From the NCBI GenBank assembly GCA_902555585.1, contig CACDSY010000003.1, positions 1-64,000 of the forward strand: DNA of 64,000 nt, read 5' to 3'. Below are positions 28,089 through 36,993 of the stretch, piece by piece. A program made the position numbers and the translations under genes. Within the stretch, counting starts at the first letter, position 1. Each line of letters opens with the position of its first letter. The notes below the pieces were generated by a model. That model had not been told where the DNA came from. It saw nothing but the letters and a program-made list of their open reading frames with translations, and did no database searches. The DNA comes from an uncultured Pelagibacteraceae bacterium. GTDB taxonomy: Bacteria > Pseudomonadota > Alphaproteobacteria > Pelagibacterales > Pelagibacteraceae.

Positions 28089-29619
28089 AAATTACTACAT
28101 TACAACTCCAATTTATTATCCATCTGCAAAACCGCATATGGGCCATGCTTACTCAAGTATTATTGCCGATTTTTTTGCAAGATTAAAAAGAATACAGGGT
28201 TTTAATGTCTATTTTTTGACTGGTACAGATGAGCACGGACAAAAAATACAACGAGCTGCAGAAGAAAAAAAAATGGATCCTTTATTATTTTGTGATGAAA
28301 TTAGTAAAACCTTTAGAGATTTATCTGATACATTAAACTTATCTAACAATGATTTCATAAGAACTACTGAGATAAGACATTCTAAATCTGTTGAAAATCT
28401 CTGGAGTATTTTAGAAAAAAAAGGTGAAATCTACTTATCCAAGTACTCAGGTTGGTATTCTGTATCAGATGAAGCATTTTACACAGAAAGTGAAATTGAA
28501 GAATTAGACGGTACTAAAAAATCAATTAGTTCAGGTTCAAAAGTAGAGTGGGTAGAAGAAGAATCTTATTTTTTTAAATTATCAAATTGGCAAGATAAAT
28601 TAATTGAGTTTTATAATAAAAATCCAGATTTTATATTACCTGAAACAAGAAAAAATGAAGTTATCAGTTTTGTTAAATCAGGATTAAAAGATTTATCTGT
28701 CAGTAGAAAATCCTTTAATTGGGGTATAAAAGTTCCATCTAATAAAGACCATGTTATTTATGTTTGGTTGGATGCTTTAACAAATTATTTAAGTGCTTTA
28801 AATTACCCAAATGAAAACGATGATTTGTACAAATCTTTTTGGCCTGCAGATCTACATCTAATTGGAAAAGACATATTAAGATTTCATGCTATTTATTGGC
28901 CAGCTTTCTTATTGGCCGCAGATATAGACCCCCCAAAAAGAGTATTTGGTCACGGATGGATACTTTCTGGTGATGAAAAAATGTCTAAATCTAAAGGTAA
29001 CATTTTAGACCCGCTTGAGATTATAGAAAATTATGGTCTAGATCCCTTAAGATATTATTTAATTAAAGAGGTTTCTTTTGGTAATGATGGCAATATCTCT
29101 CAAGAAAAACTAGAGTCTTGTATTAATAGTGATTTAGCTAATAATTATGGAAATTTGTGTCAAAGAGTTTTAGCGTTTTGTGAAAAGAATGCTAACTTAG
29201 AAGTTCCTGATATAGATAATCTAGCAGAGGATGATAAAATTATTTTAAATCAATATTCTAAATATTATGATAACTTATTAATGTATTCAGATAATCAAGA
29301 TATCAATTCATATATTAATTTTATAGTTGAACAATTATTTTCAGCAAATAAGTATTTTAATGATCAAGAACCCTGGAAAAAAAAGAATGATAAATTAAGG
29401 ATGAATACTATTATTTATGTTGCTTTGGAACTAATAAGAAAAGTAACTATACTGCTTTATCCTATTATACCATCATCATCTCTAAAAGTTTTAAATATAT
29501 TTGGTATAAACGAGGAAAAAATTAATTTTGAAACTATAAAAGAAAACAAATTTTTAAAAAAAGGTCTCAAATTGAATAAATTAGATATTCTGTTTAAAAA
29601 AATTGAAAAAAATGATTGA
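28081..29619 (+). CDS. metG: Methionyl-tRNA synthetase
   Basis: 512 aa class I synthetase. HIGH-type motif in PIYYPSAKPHMGHAYS (about residues 10-24), KMSKS motif in SGDEKMSKSKGN (about 297-308). The connective-peptide region has no zinc-knuckle cysteines, as in the zinc-free MetRS form. No C-terminal tRNA-binding (EMAP-like) extension. GTG start at 28081 overlaps the holB stop by 8 nt. Confidence 0.96.
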   Translation: MNKNYYITTPIYYPSAKPHMGHAYSSIIADFFARLKRIQGFNVYFLTGTDEHGQKIQRAAEEKKMDPLLFCDEISKTFRDLSDTLNLSNNDFIRTTEIRHSKSVENLWSILEKKGEIYLSKYSGWYSVSDEAFYTESEIEELDGTKKSISSGSKVEWVEEESYFFKLSNWQDKLIEFYNKNPDFILPETRKNEVISFVKSGLKDLSVSRKSFNWGIKVPSNKDHVIYVWLDALTNYLSALNYPNENDDLYKSFWPADLHLIGKDILRFHAIYWPAFLLAADIDPPKRVFGHGWILSGDEKMSKSKGNILDPLEIIENYGLDPLRYYLIKEVSFGNDGNISQEKLESCINSDLANNYGNLCQRVLAFCEKNANLEVPDIDNLAEDDKIILNQYSKYYDNLLMYSDNQDINSYINFIVEQLFSANKYFNDQEPWKKKNDKLRMNTIIYVALELIRKVTILLYPIIPSSSLKVLNIFGINEEKINFETIKENKFLKKGLKLNKLDILFKKIEKND

Positions 29620-30373
29620 TTCACATTGTCACCTAGATCACGAACCTTTAGCTCAAAATATTCAAGATGTTTTATCAAGATGTAAAAGGGTAGGAATTGA
29701 AAAAGTATTAACAATCTCTACAACATTAAGTGGTTTCCCAAAAATTTTAGAGATTGTTGATAAAGATGAAATGATATTTGGAACTTTTGGTATACACCCT
29801 CACGAAACAAACACTGATCAAGTTTCAAAAGATAAAATAATAAGTAAAATTAAATCAAATAGTAAAATTATTGGTGTTGGAGAAACAGGTTTGGACTTTT
29901 ATTACAACAATAGTGATAAAGATAAACAAATCACAAGTTTCAAAAATCATATTAATGCTGCATTAGAATTAAACTTTCCTTTAATTGTTCATTCTAGAAA
30001 TGCTGAAGATGAAACTTATGAAATATTAAAAAATTCAGACAAGAATTTAAAAATACTGATGCATTGTTTTACAGGTTCACTTCCATTTGCCTTAAAATTA
30101 ATGGAGCTTAATTCTTATTTTTCAGCCAGCGGTATTATTACATTTAAAAAGAGCAACGATCTTCAAAATACTTTTAAACAGTTACCTTTAGAAAGATTAC
30201 TAATTGAGACAGACAGTCCGTTTTTAGCACCTGAGCCAATGAGAGGTAAGAAAAATGAACCATCTTTTGTGCGGTACACCCTAAAAAAACTTTCAGAATT
30301 AAAAAATATTACTTCATCAGAGCTAGATAAAATAACAACACAAAATTTTAATAGATTATTTTTTGGCCAATGA
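29612..30373 (+). CDS. tatD: TatD-family metal-dependent deoxyribonuclease/hydrolase
   Basis: 253 aa from ATG 29612 (MIDSHCHLDH); an upstream in-frame TTG at 29603 is unlikely. TIM-barrel amidohydrolase fold with metal ligands HCH in DSHCHLDH, Glu in GVGETGLDFYY, IVHSRNA, MHCFTG and TDSPFLAPEPMRGKKNEPS. TatD proteins act as 3'-5' exonucleases or DNases in quality control. The start overlaps the metG stop by 8 nt; the stop overlaps the next gene by 4 nt. Confidence 0.94.
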   Translation: MIDSHCHLDHEPLAQNIQDVLSRCKRVGIEKVLTISTTLSGFPKILEIVDKDEMIFGTFGIHPHETNTDQVSKDKIISKIKSNSKIIGVGETGLDFYYNNSDKDKQITSFKNHINAALELNFPLIVHSRNAEDETYEILKNSDKNLKILMHCFTGSLPFALKLMELNSYFSASGIITFKKSNDLQNTFKQLPLERLLIETDSPFLAPEPMRGKKNEPSFVRYTLKKLSELKNITSSELDKITTQNFNRLFFGQ

Positions 30374-31143
30374 GCTTAAAATTTACTATTTTAGGATGTG
30401 GTAGTTCCTTAGGGATACCTAGAATTGATGGTTATTATGGAAACTGTGATCCCAATAATAAGAAAAATGTACGCTCAAGATGTTCAGCTTTAATAAGATC
30501 TAAAAATTTAAACATTCTAATTGATACTTCTCCAGATTTAAAATCTCAATTGCTAGCAAATAAAGTCAAAAATATTGATAAAGTTTTTTATACACACGAT
30601 CATGCAGATCAAACACATGGAATTAATGAATTAAGAGTGTTTTCTTTAAAAAATAGAAAAAAAATACCTATTTATGCCGACCTAATAACAAAAAAAAGTC
30701 TTACAAATACCTTTGGTTATTGTTTTAAAGATTACAAAAATTATCCGTCAATACTTGATGCAAAAACTTTAAAGAACAAACACATATTAAATGATATTAA
30801 TAGTAAAATTATTATTAAGTCATTAAAAGTTCATCATGGTTCAATAAAAAGTATCTGTTATATCATTAATGATAAATGCGCTTATGCACCTGATGTCAAT
30901 TATATAGAAAGCAAAGATTTAAGATATTTAAAAAATTTAAAATATTTTATTGTTGATTGTTTGAGATATAATTTTCATCCAACACATTTTAATTTAGATG
31001 ATGTACTAAAATTAATTAGAAAACTTAAACCCAAGAAAGCAATTCTTACAAATCTAAGCAATGAAATTGATTATAATGAGATAAAAAAAAAATTACCCAA
31101 AAATGTAATTCCTGCACACGATGGACTAACAGTATTAATCTAA
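30370..31143 (+). CDS. Metallo-beta-lactamase-fold hydrolase (PhnP-like)
   Basis: 257 aa. N-terminal FTILGCGSSLGIPRIDGYYGNC and the motif THDHADQTHGINELR (HxHxDH-type metal ligands) place it in the COG1235 PhnP/phosphoribosyl-cyclic-phosphodiesterase-like group of the MBL superfamily. Further ligands are expected in HHGS and APDVN. Often sits after tatD in Alphaproteobacteria. The substrate cannot be read from the sequence. The 3' end overlaps the convergent glutathione peroxidase gene by 9 nt. Confidence 0.88.
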   Translation: MSLKFTILGCGSSLGIPRIDGYYGNCDPNNKKNVRSRCSALIRSKNLNILIDTSPDLKSQLLANKVKNIDKVFYTHDHADQTHGINELRVFSLKNRKKIPIYADLITKKSLTNTFGYCFKDYKNYPSILDAKTLKNKHILNDINSKIIIKSLKVHHGSIKSICYIINDKCAYAPDVNYIESKDLRYLKNLKYFIVDCLRYNFHPTHFNLDDVLKLIRKLKPKKAILTNLSNEIDYNEIKKKLPKNVIPAHDGLTVLI

Positions 31144-31683
31144 TAAACTTTCAATTTTTTTGGTAATTTTTTTTGATGTTGGGTTTGTTAAAGATGCATA
31201 AGTATCTTCAATTTTACCTTCTTTGTTAATTAATATTTTGTAAAAATTCCACTTTGGTACTGCAGATTTCCCATAGTTATCTTTTGCCCATTTATAAATT
31301 TCATGCGCATTTTCACCTTTTACATTAGTTATTTCAGTAAGTGGAAAATTAACATTAAAGTTAACCTCACAAAATTCTTTTACCTCACTATTTATTTTTT
31401 TTTCTTGATTAAAGGAATTTGATGGTACTCCCAATACAATCAACCCTTTTTCTTTATATCTTTCCCATAACTCTTGCATGTCGTCATATTGCTTAGTAAA
31501 TCCGCAATAACTTGCTGTATTCACAATTAAAACAGGCTTACCTCGGTAATCGTTTAAATTTATAAGCTCACCAGAAATACTATTTATTTTAAAGTCATAA
31601 AATATTTTTTCATAATTTGCATTTGATGAACTTTTAAAAAAAAACATAGTTATAGTTACTCCAATTATTAGTAAATTTTTCAT
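31135..31683 (-). CDS. Glutathione peroxidase family protein, exported
   Basis: 182 aa. Hydrophobic N-terminus (about residues 1-22) suggests a signal peptide or anchor, so a periplasmic peroxidase is likely. Thioredoxin-fold GPx: NTASYCGFTKQYDDMQELWERY holds the peroxidatic Cys (Cys, not selenocysteine), followed by VLGVPSNSFNQE (the Gln) and VPKWNFYKILI (the Trp). Reduces peroxides with thiol donors. Followed upstream by nhaA on the same strand after 8 nt. Confidence 0.9.
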   Translation of the reverse strand: MKNLLIIGVTITMFFFKSSSNANYEKIFYDFKINSISGELINLNDYRGKPVLIVNTASYCGFTKQYDDMQELWERYKEKGLIVLGVPSNSFNQEKKINSEVKEFCEVNFNVNFPLTEITNVKGENAHEIYKWAKDNYGKSAVPKWNFYKILINKEGKIEDTYASLTNPTSKKITKKIESLLD

Positions 31684-31691
31684 TATTTTAA

Positions 31692-32864
31692 TTATTTATT
31701 TGGTGTAAGTAGTATTAAAAAGTAGCCAAATAAAGTGGATAATAATGACCCAGTAAGAACCCCAATTTTTACACCATCCATGTATTGCATACTTTCAGCA
31801 AATGCTAAATTTCCAACAAATAAACTCATTGTGAAACCAATTCCAGTTAAAACACCGACACCATAAAAATTATACCAGCTTGTATTACTTGGCATTTGGG
31901 CAATTTTTAATTTAATAGATATGTATGAAAAAACAAAAACTCCTAATTGTTTCCCAACAAATAAACCTAAAACTATTCCTAATGGAACTTTATCTAATAG
32001 TGACGAAAAAGATAAACCTTCTAAAGATACACCTGCATTTGCAAAGGCAAAAATTGGCATTATTCCAAATGCAACATAAGGACTTATTGCATGCTCTACT
32101 TTAATTAAAAGTGAGAAATCTTTATCTTTTTTTCTATGAGGTATTGTCATTGCAAGTAACACACCAGCTATAGTTGCATGAATTCCAGAGTTATGGGTAA
32201 AATCCCATAAGAAAATTCCCACTATTAGATAGGGTAGAAATTTTTTAACATTAAATTTATTTATAACTAATAGAATTATAAATGCTAACAACATCAGAGA
32301 TAAATATTTAATACTTAAATCACCAGAGTAAAATAAAGCAATAATTACTATTGCTCCTAAATCATCTATAATTGCTAAAGCTGTTAGAAATACTTTAAGT
32401 GAGAGAGGAACTCTCTTACCTAATAACGATAATACACCTAATGAAAAGGCTATATCTGTGGCAGAGGGTATTGCCCAACCTTTTAATGTTTCTCCATCTC
32501 CTAAGTTTATAAACACATATATTAATGCAGGAACCACCATTCCACCAACTGCAGCAATAATAGGAAGTAAAGCTTGTTTAATATTAGATAACTCTCCTTG
32601 CAAAAACTCTCTTTTAATTTCAAGTGTTACAAAAAAGAAAAAGATTGCCATTAACGCATCATTTATCCAATGCAAAACAGAAAGCTTAAGACCAAAATTA
32701 TTTATGCCAATAAATAAATATCTCTCTAATGTTGAAAAATATAAAATGGATAATTCAGAATTACTTATAAATAATGCAATTACAGCCGCAAAAAGAAGTA
32801 CTATTCCACTCGCAGCTTCAAGTTTAAAAAATGATGTAAAACCTTTAGTAATTTTTTGGATCAT
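31692..32864 (-). CDS. nhaA: Na+/H+ antiporter NhaA
   Basis: 390 aa, about 12 TM helices. N-terminal FFKLEAASGIVLLFAAVIAL, then FFVTLEIKREFLQGEL, PSATDIAFSLGVLSLLG, and the ion-binding double Asp in ALAIIDDLGAIVIIALFY (about residues 160-176). Exchanges Na+ for H+, fitting a marine organism that must expel sodium. The zinc-ribbon protein gene lies 2 nt upstream, so the three minus-strand genes may form one transcript. Confidence 0.96.
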   Translation of the reverse strand: MIQKITKGFTSFFKLEAASGIVLLFAAVIALFISNSELSILYFSTLERYLFIGINNFGLKLSVLHWINDALMAIFFFFVTLEIKREFLQGELSNIKQALLPIIAAVGGMVVPALIYVFINLGDGETLKGWAIPSATDIAFSLGVLSLLGKRVPLSLKVFLTALAIIDDLGAIVIIALFYSGDLSIKYLSLMLLAFIILLVINKFNVKKFLPYLIVGIFLWDFTHNSGIHATIAGVLLAMTIPHRKKDKDFSLLIKVEHAISPYVAFGIMPIFAFANAGVSLEGLSFSSLLDKVPLGIVLGLFVGKQLGVFVFSYISIKLKIAQMPSNTSWYNFYGVGVLTGIGFTMSLFVGNLAFAESMQYMDGVKIGVLTGSLLSTLFGYFLILLTPNK

Positions 32865-32866
32865 AT

Positions 32867-33367
32867 TTAGTTAGCAAGGTCTTTTATAAAAAGTTTAAAA
32901 TCTAAAAGGGTTTCATAAAAGCTATCAAGAAAGGGTGTTATAGTTGGAAATACACTAATTAAATAAGACTTAAATGTATCTAATAAAAATATAAGACCTA
33001 ATAAAGAAATAATTACTACAATAAAATAAACTAACACTGTCTTTATTTTTCCTTGTTTTTCATCATTTTCTTTTTCCTCTTTTAAATTATATTCTTCATC
33101 CTCATCATCTGTGTTCTCTTCAGATAACACTTCTTCATTTGTAGTTTTAAAATTCTCCTCATTTATTACCTCATCAGATTGATGTTCATTTTTAATAACA
33201 TTTTCATTAATTTTATCATCTAATTCTCCATCATTTTTGGTTTCAATAATAGGTATATAATGCCAAATTTTGCTACAGCTCCCACATTTTAACAATCTAC
33301 CTTCTTTAGGTATTAGACTGCTATCTACATTAAATTTTTTTTCTCCACATTCACAATTAATGATCAT
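32867..33367 (-). CDS. MJ0042-type zinc-ribbon membrane protein
   Basis: 166 aa. N-terminal zinc ribbon with CECGEKKFNVDSSLIP followed by LLKCGSCSKIWHY: two CxC/CxxC-type pairs, the pattern of the MJ0042 zinc-finger domain frequent at the N-terminus of alphaproteobacterial membrane proteins. A long acidic, low-complexity linker (about residues 45-105, Glu/Asn/Asp-rich) leads to one TM helix (about 110-132) and a short hydrophobic tail. Function unknown; possibly regulatory. Likely co-transcribed with nhaA (2-nt gap). Confidence 0.8.
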   Translation of the reverse strand: MIINCECGEKKFNVDSSLIPKEGRLLKCGSCSKIWHYIPIIETKNDGELDDKINENVIKNEHQSDEVINEENFKTTNEEVLSEENTDDEDEEYNLKEEKENDEKQGKIKTVLVYFIVVIISLLGLIFLLDTFKSYLISVFPTITPFLDSFYETLLDFKLFIKDLAN

Positions 33368-33424
33368 AAATCTTCTTATATAGTATAAATGTTTAAAATT
33401 CCTTTTAAAATGTGTTTTTATACT

Positions 33425-33452
33425 TTGAATTTTTTTTTATCTACTGTATTAG
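33425..33452 (+). promoter_or_regulatory. Candidate promoter of tRNA-Pro and downstream complex I gene
   Basis: TTGAAT at 33425-33430 and TATTAG at 33447-33452 with a 16-nt spacer, 9 nt before the tRNA-Pro 5' end. As the following protein gene starts 5 nt after the tRNA, this is the nearest visible promoter for both. Confidence 0.45.
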
Positions 33453-33461
33453 TACTGCAAT

Positions 33462-33538
<77 letters not shown>

Positions 33539-33543
33539 TTATT

Positions 33544-33825
33544 ATGAAAAAAGCTAAAATTTACAAACCTTCTAAAACAGCAATGCAGTCTGGTTTAAAA
33601 AAATTTGATAAATGGATTATTGAATTTATTACAGAAGATCCAGGCAAAAATCCACTTATGGGATGGGAAAGTTCGTCAGATACTTACTCAGAATTAAACT
33701 TGGAATTTAAATCAAAAGATTTAGCTATAGAGTATGCTAAAAAAAACAATATTCTTTTTGAAGTTATAGAACCACAAAAAAGAAAAATAACTAAAAAATC
33801 TTATGCAGATAATTTTATAAAATAA
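33544..33825 (+). CDS. NDUFS4-like accessory subunit of respiratory complex I
   Basis: 93 aa. The start AKIYKPSKTAMQSGLKKFDKWIIEF, then MGWESSSDTYSEL and FKSKDLAIEYAKKNNILFEV, is the pattern of the ETC complex I subunit family (mitochondrial NDUFS4/18 kDa subunit), found in Alphaproteobacteria as a supernumerary subunit of NADH:ubiquinone oxidoreductase. The start codon is certain from the conserved N-terminus, yet it is 5 nt after the tRNA-Pro CCA end with no space for a Shine-Dalgarno outside the tRNA. The stop overlaps the next gene's ATG by one base. The nuo operon itself is not in this window. Confidence 0.88.
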   Translation: MKKAKIYKPSKTAMQSGLKKFDKWIIEFITEDPGKNPLMGWESSSDTYSELNLEFKSKDLAIEYAKKNNILFEVIEPQKRKITKKSYADNFIK

Positions 33826-34820
33826 TGTTTAGATTTTTTACTATAAAAAAATGGTATCTATGGTCTTGGATAGGATCACTAATCATTTTATCATCACTTT
33901 GGGTACAAGTAAAAATAGATGTAAAAATTAATGAGTGGTTTGGTGAATTTTATGACATGATACAAAAAGCACTTGGCAAACCAAATGCTATTACTATTGA
34001 AGAATATTGGGCTAGTCTGTTTTCATTTATTGTGCTCGCAGCAATGTATGTGGGTGTAGCTGTTGTTGTTAGTTATTTTACATCACATTATTTATTTAGA
34101 TGGAGAACTGCTATGGTTGAATATTATCATAGCGTATATGAAAAAGCTCGTAAAATAGAAGGTGCTTCACAAAGAGTTCAAGAAGATACTATTAAATTTT
34201 CAAGAATAATGGAGTCACTAGGTACCAGTTTAATTGAAGCAATAATGATATTGGTTGAATTCATGCCAATATTATTTGGTTTAAGTATAGGTATTCCAAT
34301 ATTTTTTTTTGGTGATTGGGAATATGGTTTAATAGTAGGTGCACTTCTTTGGTCTATAGGCGGAACAATTTTTTTAGTTATTTTAGGTTTAATTTTAAGA
34401 CTAGTAGGTGTTGAATATGACCTTCAAAAAAAAGAAGCCGCTTACAGAAAAATCCTAGTGATAGCCGAGGATGATGGAACCGTTAGACCTAAATCAATTG
34501 AGGAATTGTTTGACGATGTTAGAAGTATACATTTTTTAAGTTATATCAGATATCTATATTTTAATATAGGAAGGATAGCCTATTTACAGGCTAATGTATT
34601 ATCGGCATATGTTTTTCTTGCACCTGCAATTGTAGCAGGAGCAGTTACATTAGGTGTTATGCAACAAATTATTAGAGCTTTTGGACGTGTAGAAGGATCA
34701 ATGCAGTATATTCTTAAAGCATGGCCTACAATCATAGAACTTGCAAGTGTTTACAAAAGATTAAGAGAATTTGAAAATAAATTACAAACTGAAGGTTCTG
34801 AAAGTAAAATCAGGACATAA
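33825..34820 (+). CDS. SbmA/BacA-like inner-membrane transporter
   Basis: 331 aa with about seven or eight TM helices. The segment VEYYHSVYEKARKIEGASQRVQEDTIKF matches the conserved SbmA/BacA loop (G-A-S-Q-R-V-Q-E-D-T), and the overall layout (no ABC nucleotide-binding domain) agrees. SbmA/BacA are proton-driven importers of peptides and some thio-modified or vitamin-like compounds. Shorter than E. coli SbmA (about 400 aa), mainly from reduced termini. One-base overlap with the NDUFS4-like gene; glpX follows after 3 nt. Confidence 0.85.
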   Translation: MFRFFTIKKWYLWSWIGSLIILSSLWVQVKIDVKINEWFGEFYDMIQKALGKPNAITIEEYWASLFSFIVLAAMYVGVAVVVSYFTSHYLFRWRTAMVEYYHSVYEKARKIEGASQRVQEDTIKFSRIMESLGTSLIEAIMILVEFMPILFGLSIGIPIFFFGDWEYGLIVGALLWSIGGTIFLVILGLILRLVGVEYDLQKKEAAYRKILVIAEDDGTVRPKSIEELFDDVRSIHFLSYIRYLYFNIGRIAYLQANVLSAYVFLAPAIVAGAVTLGVMQQIIRAFGRVEGSMQYILKAWPTIIELASVYKRLREFENKLQTEGSESKIRT

Positions 34821-34823
34821 TTA

Positions 34824-35768
34824 ATGAAATTATCAGAAGAATTATTAAACAATCTTATTGATATAACCTCAAATTCAGCAATAGCTTGTTATCCATACAT
34901 TGGTAAAAATGAAAAAATATTAGCAGATAAAGCTGCAACTGATGTAATGAGAGATCAATTAAATAATTTAAATATAAATGGTAAAGTTGTAATAGGCGAG
35001 GGAGAGCTTGACGAGGCCCCTATGCTTTACATAGGTGAAATTCTTGGAAATGGTAATGGACCCCAAATAGATATAGCCGTAGATCCAGTTGAGGGCACAA
35101 ATTTTGTTGCAAAAAATCTACCTGGCGCAATGTCCGTTTTAGCAGTTGCAGAAAGAGGGAATTTATTAAATGCACCAGAAACATATATGGATAAAATTGC
35201 TACTGGTAGTCATATACCTAAGGGAACATTAGACATTGATTATACAGTTGAGCAAAATATTAATATTTACTCTGAAATTACAAAAAAGAAAAATTCAGAA
35301 ATTACAGTATGTATTCTTGAAAGACCTAGACATTATGAAATTATAAATGAGTTAAAAAAACTAAATGTAAATATAAAATTTATAACAGATGGTGATGTCT
35401 CTGGAGCTTTACTAGTTTCAGATAAAAAATTTAATGTAGACATTTTTATGGGAATTGGCGGGGGTCCTGAAGGTGTTATAGCGGCTTCTGCTTTGGATAC
35501 ATTAAATTGCAATATGCAGGGAAGATTCTTATTTGAAACAGCAGAGGACAAAAATAGAGCCTTTCACATGGGTATAAAGGATTTAAACAAAAAATATGAA
35601 ATTAATGAAATAGTCAAAGGTGAAAGTATTTTTTGTGCGACAGGTATTACATCAGGAGATTTAATGAAAGGTGTAGTGAAGGAAAATGATAAGTTCATCA
35701 CGGAGACAATTATTACTCATAACAAATCTGAACTAAAACTAGTAAAAAAAGAGGTTTCGCTTACTTGA
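34824..35768 (+). CDS. glpX: Class II fructose-1,6-bisphosphatase GlpX
   Basis: 314 aa. Gluconeogenic hydrolysis of fructose-1,6-bisphosphate (some homologues also act on sedoheptulose-1,7-bisphosphate). Lithium-sensitive phosphatase fold; GEGELDEAPMLYIGE (metal-binding Glu/Asp) near residue 58 and DIAVDPVEGTNFVAKNLPGAMSVLAVAE near residue 85 are class II signatures, as are GDVSGAL and MGIGGGPEGVIAASAL. Follows the SbmA-like gene after 3 nt. Confidence 0.95.
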   Translation: MKLSEELLNNLIDITSNSAIACYPYIGKNEKILADKAATDVMRDQLNNLNINGKVVIGEGELDEAPMLYIGEILGNGNGPQIDIAVDPVEGTNFVAKNLPGAMSVLAVAERGNLLNAPETYMDKIATGSHIPKGTLDIDYTVEQNINIYSEITKKKNSEITVCILERPRHYEIINELKKLNVNIKFITDGDVSGALLVSDKKFNVDIFMGIGGGPEGVIAASALDTLNCNMQGRFLFETAEDKNRAFHMGIKDLNKKYEINEIVKGESIFCATGITSGDLMKGVVKENDKFITETIITHNKSELKLVKKEVSLT

Positions 35769-35803
35769 TTATTTGAAAAAATTACAATAAAAGATCATCC
35801 ACT

Positions 35804-35878
35804 GGTCCCTTCGTCTATCGGTTAGGACACATGGTTTTCATCCATGAAAGAGGGGTTCGATTCCCCTAGGGACCGCCA
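35804..35878 (+). tRNA. tRNA-Glu (anticodon TTC)
   Basis: 75 nt with encoded CCA. Acceptor GGTCCCT/AGGGACC, discriminator G. D arm CGTCTATCGGTTAGGAC, anticodon stem CATGG/CCATG with loop TTTTCAT (anticodon TTC), T arm GGGGTTCGATTCCCC. Only 35 nt separate it from glpX, with a TTGAAA at 35773 and TACAAT at 35783 but poor spacing, so it may be read from the glpX transcript. bamE lies 4 nt beyond, convergent. Confidence 0.97.
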
Positions 35879-35882
35879 TAAA

Positions 35883-36332
35883 TTATTTTTTTTGCCTAGT
35901 AGTATTTAACTTATTTCTAAGAGTAGACAGAATATCGTATATTCTATTATCATTTTTAAACTTTTTATTAGTAACTTTTTCAGCAATTTTGATATCATTC
36001 ATGTTTTCGAGTTTTAATAACTTTTTACTTGCAACTAATCCCATCGAGTTAAATTCAAGTATTAAAATGTTATTTTTTGAAATCTTTTTTTTACCTAATT
36101 TATATATTGACTGATTTGTTTTTTTTCTTTCAATATAAAGCCAAATATCATTAAAGCTGCTTACAGATGATGGTGGTCCAATTAATTTTTTTACATCGTT
36201 TTTATTAGTCTTATTTATTAGAATTTTGTTAGTTTTAGTTTCTAAAAATCTGAAACCATGAGTATCAGAAACCTTATTTACTGAACAATTAATTGTAAAA
36301 AAAAATAAAATGAATAAAAATATATATTTCAT
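35883..36332 (-). CDS. bamE: BamE/SmpA-OmlA lipoprotein
   Basis: 149 aa. Lipobox TINC (Cys16) after a hydrophobic leader, so an outer-membrane lipoprotein. Core features of the SmpA/OmlA domain: a short strand, then TKNDVKKLIGPPSSVSSFNDIWLYIER, matching the V-x-x-l-L-G-x-P-x-x...W-x-Y pattern of BamE, the non-essential subunit of the outer-membrane beta-barrel assembly machine. The C-terminus is extended and Lys/Asn-rich. Divergent from the bc1 chaperone gene with abutting starts (36332/36333), typical of Alphaproteobacteria. Confidence 0.85.
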   Translation of the reverse strand: MKYIFLFILFFFTINCSVNKVSDTHGFRFLETKTNKILINKTNKNDVKKLIGPPSSVSSFNDIWLYIERKKTNQSIYKLGKKKISKNNILILEFNSMGLVASKKLLKLENMNDIKIAEKVTNKKFKNDNRIYDILSTLRNKLNTTRQKK

Positions 36333-36806
36333 ATGAAAAAAGAATATTTAAATATTTACAATAATTTAATAAAATTAACTAGAAATAAAAGCCTATACTA
36401 CAACCTCAAAAATAATGATACATTTTCTGATAGACTGATAATTTTATTGATACATTTAAGTTTTTTTTTAAAAATATATAAAGATTCTCTCTCAAAAGAA
36501 GAAGCTCAAAATCTGTTTGATTTTATCATCCGGCAAATTGAATTATCAATTAGAGAAATTGGTTATGGAGATGTATCGGTAAATAAAAAAATGAAAGATT
36601 ATGTAAATTTGTTTTACTCAATTTTGGAAAAAATTGAAAATTGGGAAATGTTTGATATATCAAAAAAAACTAAACTACTTGGAGATTTAATGAATATTAA
36701 AGAAGATAATGTTTTATTTGTTGAATATTTTGATAAATACAGTGATTTTTTACTAAAAAACTCTTTAAAAAACTTTACAAAAGATATAATAGAATTTAGA
36801 TTTTAA
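36333..36806 (+). CDS. CBP3/ubiquinol-cytochrome c chaperone family protein
   Basis: 157 aa. Contains [20 protein letters not shown] and [38 protein letters not shown], the signature of the ubiquinol-cytochrome c chaperone family (mitochondrial CBP3/UQCC1), where L-x-x-f-x-h-l-e-x-s-L-R-E-x-G-x-G-D-x-x-V-x-K-x-M-K is conserved. Needed for assembly of cytochrome bc1 in mitochondria; alphaproteobacterial homologues are assumed to act likewise. Starts directly next to divergent bamE and is followed by rpmF after 2 nt. Confidence 0.88.
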   Translation: MKKEYLNIYNNLIKLTRNKSLYYNLKNNDTFSDRLIILLIHLSFFLKIYKDSLSKEEAQNLFDFIIRQIELSIREIGYGDVSVNKKMKDYVNLFYSILEKIENWEMFDISKKTKLLGDLMNIKEDNVLFVEYFDKYSDFLLKNSLKNFTKDIIEFRF

Positions 36807-36808
36807 TT

Positions 36809-36988
36809 ATGGCCGTACCAAAACGTAAAACAACCAAATCAAGAGCTGGCAAAAGACGATCTCATATGAGAGCGTCCTCAAAAAATATTATTGAGGATAA
36901 AAAGTCTGGTGAATACAGATTGTCCCATCATTTAGATTTAAAAACTGGTTTTTATAAAGGTAGACAAGTTTTAGATCCCAAAGAATAG
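36809..36988 (+). CDS. rpmF: 50S ribosomal protein L32
   Basis: 59 aa. Starts [20 protein letters not shown], the L32 N-terminus, and continues with the conserved L-S-H-H-L region and YKGRQVL near the C-terminus. No zinc-binding cysteines, as in other proteobacterial L32. Sits between the bc1 chaperone gene and plsX; rpmF-plsX is a conserved bacterial gene pair. plsX begins 5 nt later. Confidence 0.97.
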   Translation: MAVPKRKTTKSRAGKRRSHMRASSKNIIEDKKSGEYRLSHHLDLKTGFYKGRQVLDPKE

Positions 36989-36993
36989 TTAAT

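Noticed and set aside
28081-29619. Zinc-free MetRS as an anomaly
   Set aside because: MetRS forms without zinc knuckles are a known natural class, so the lack of cysteines is not unusual.
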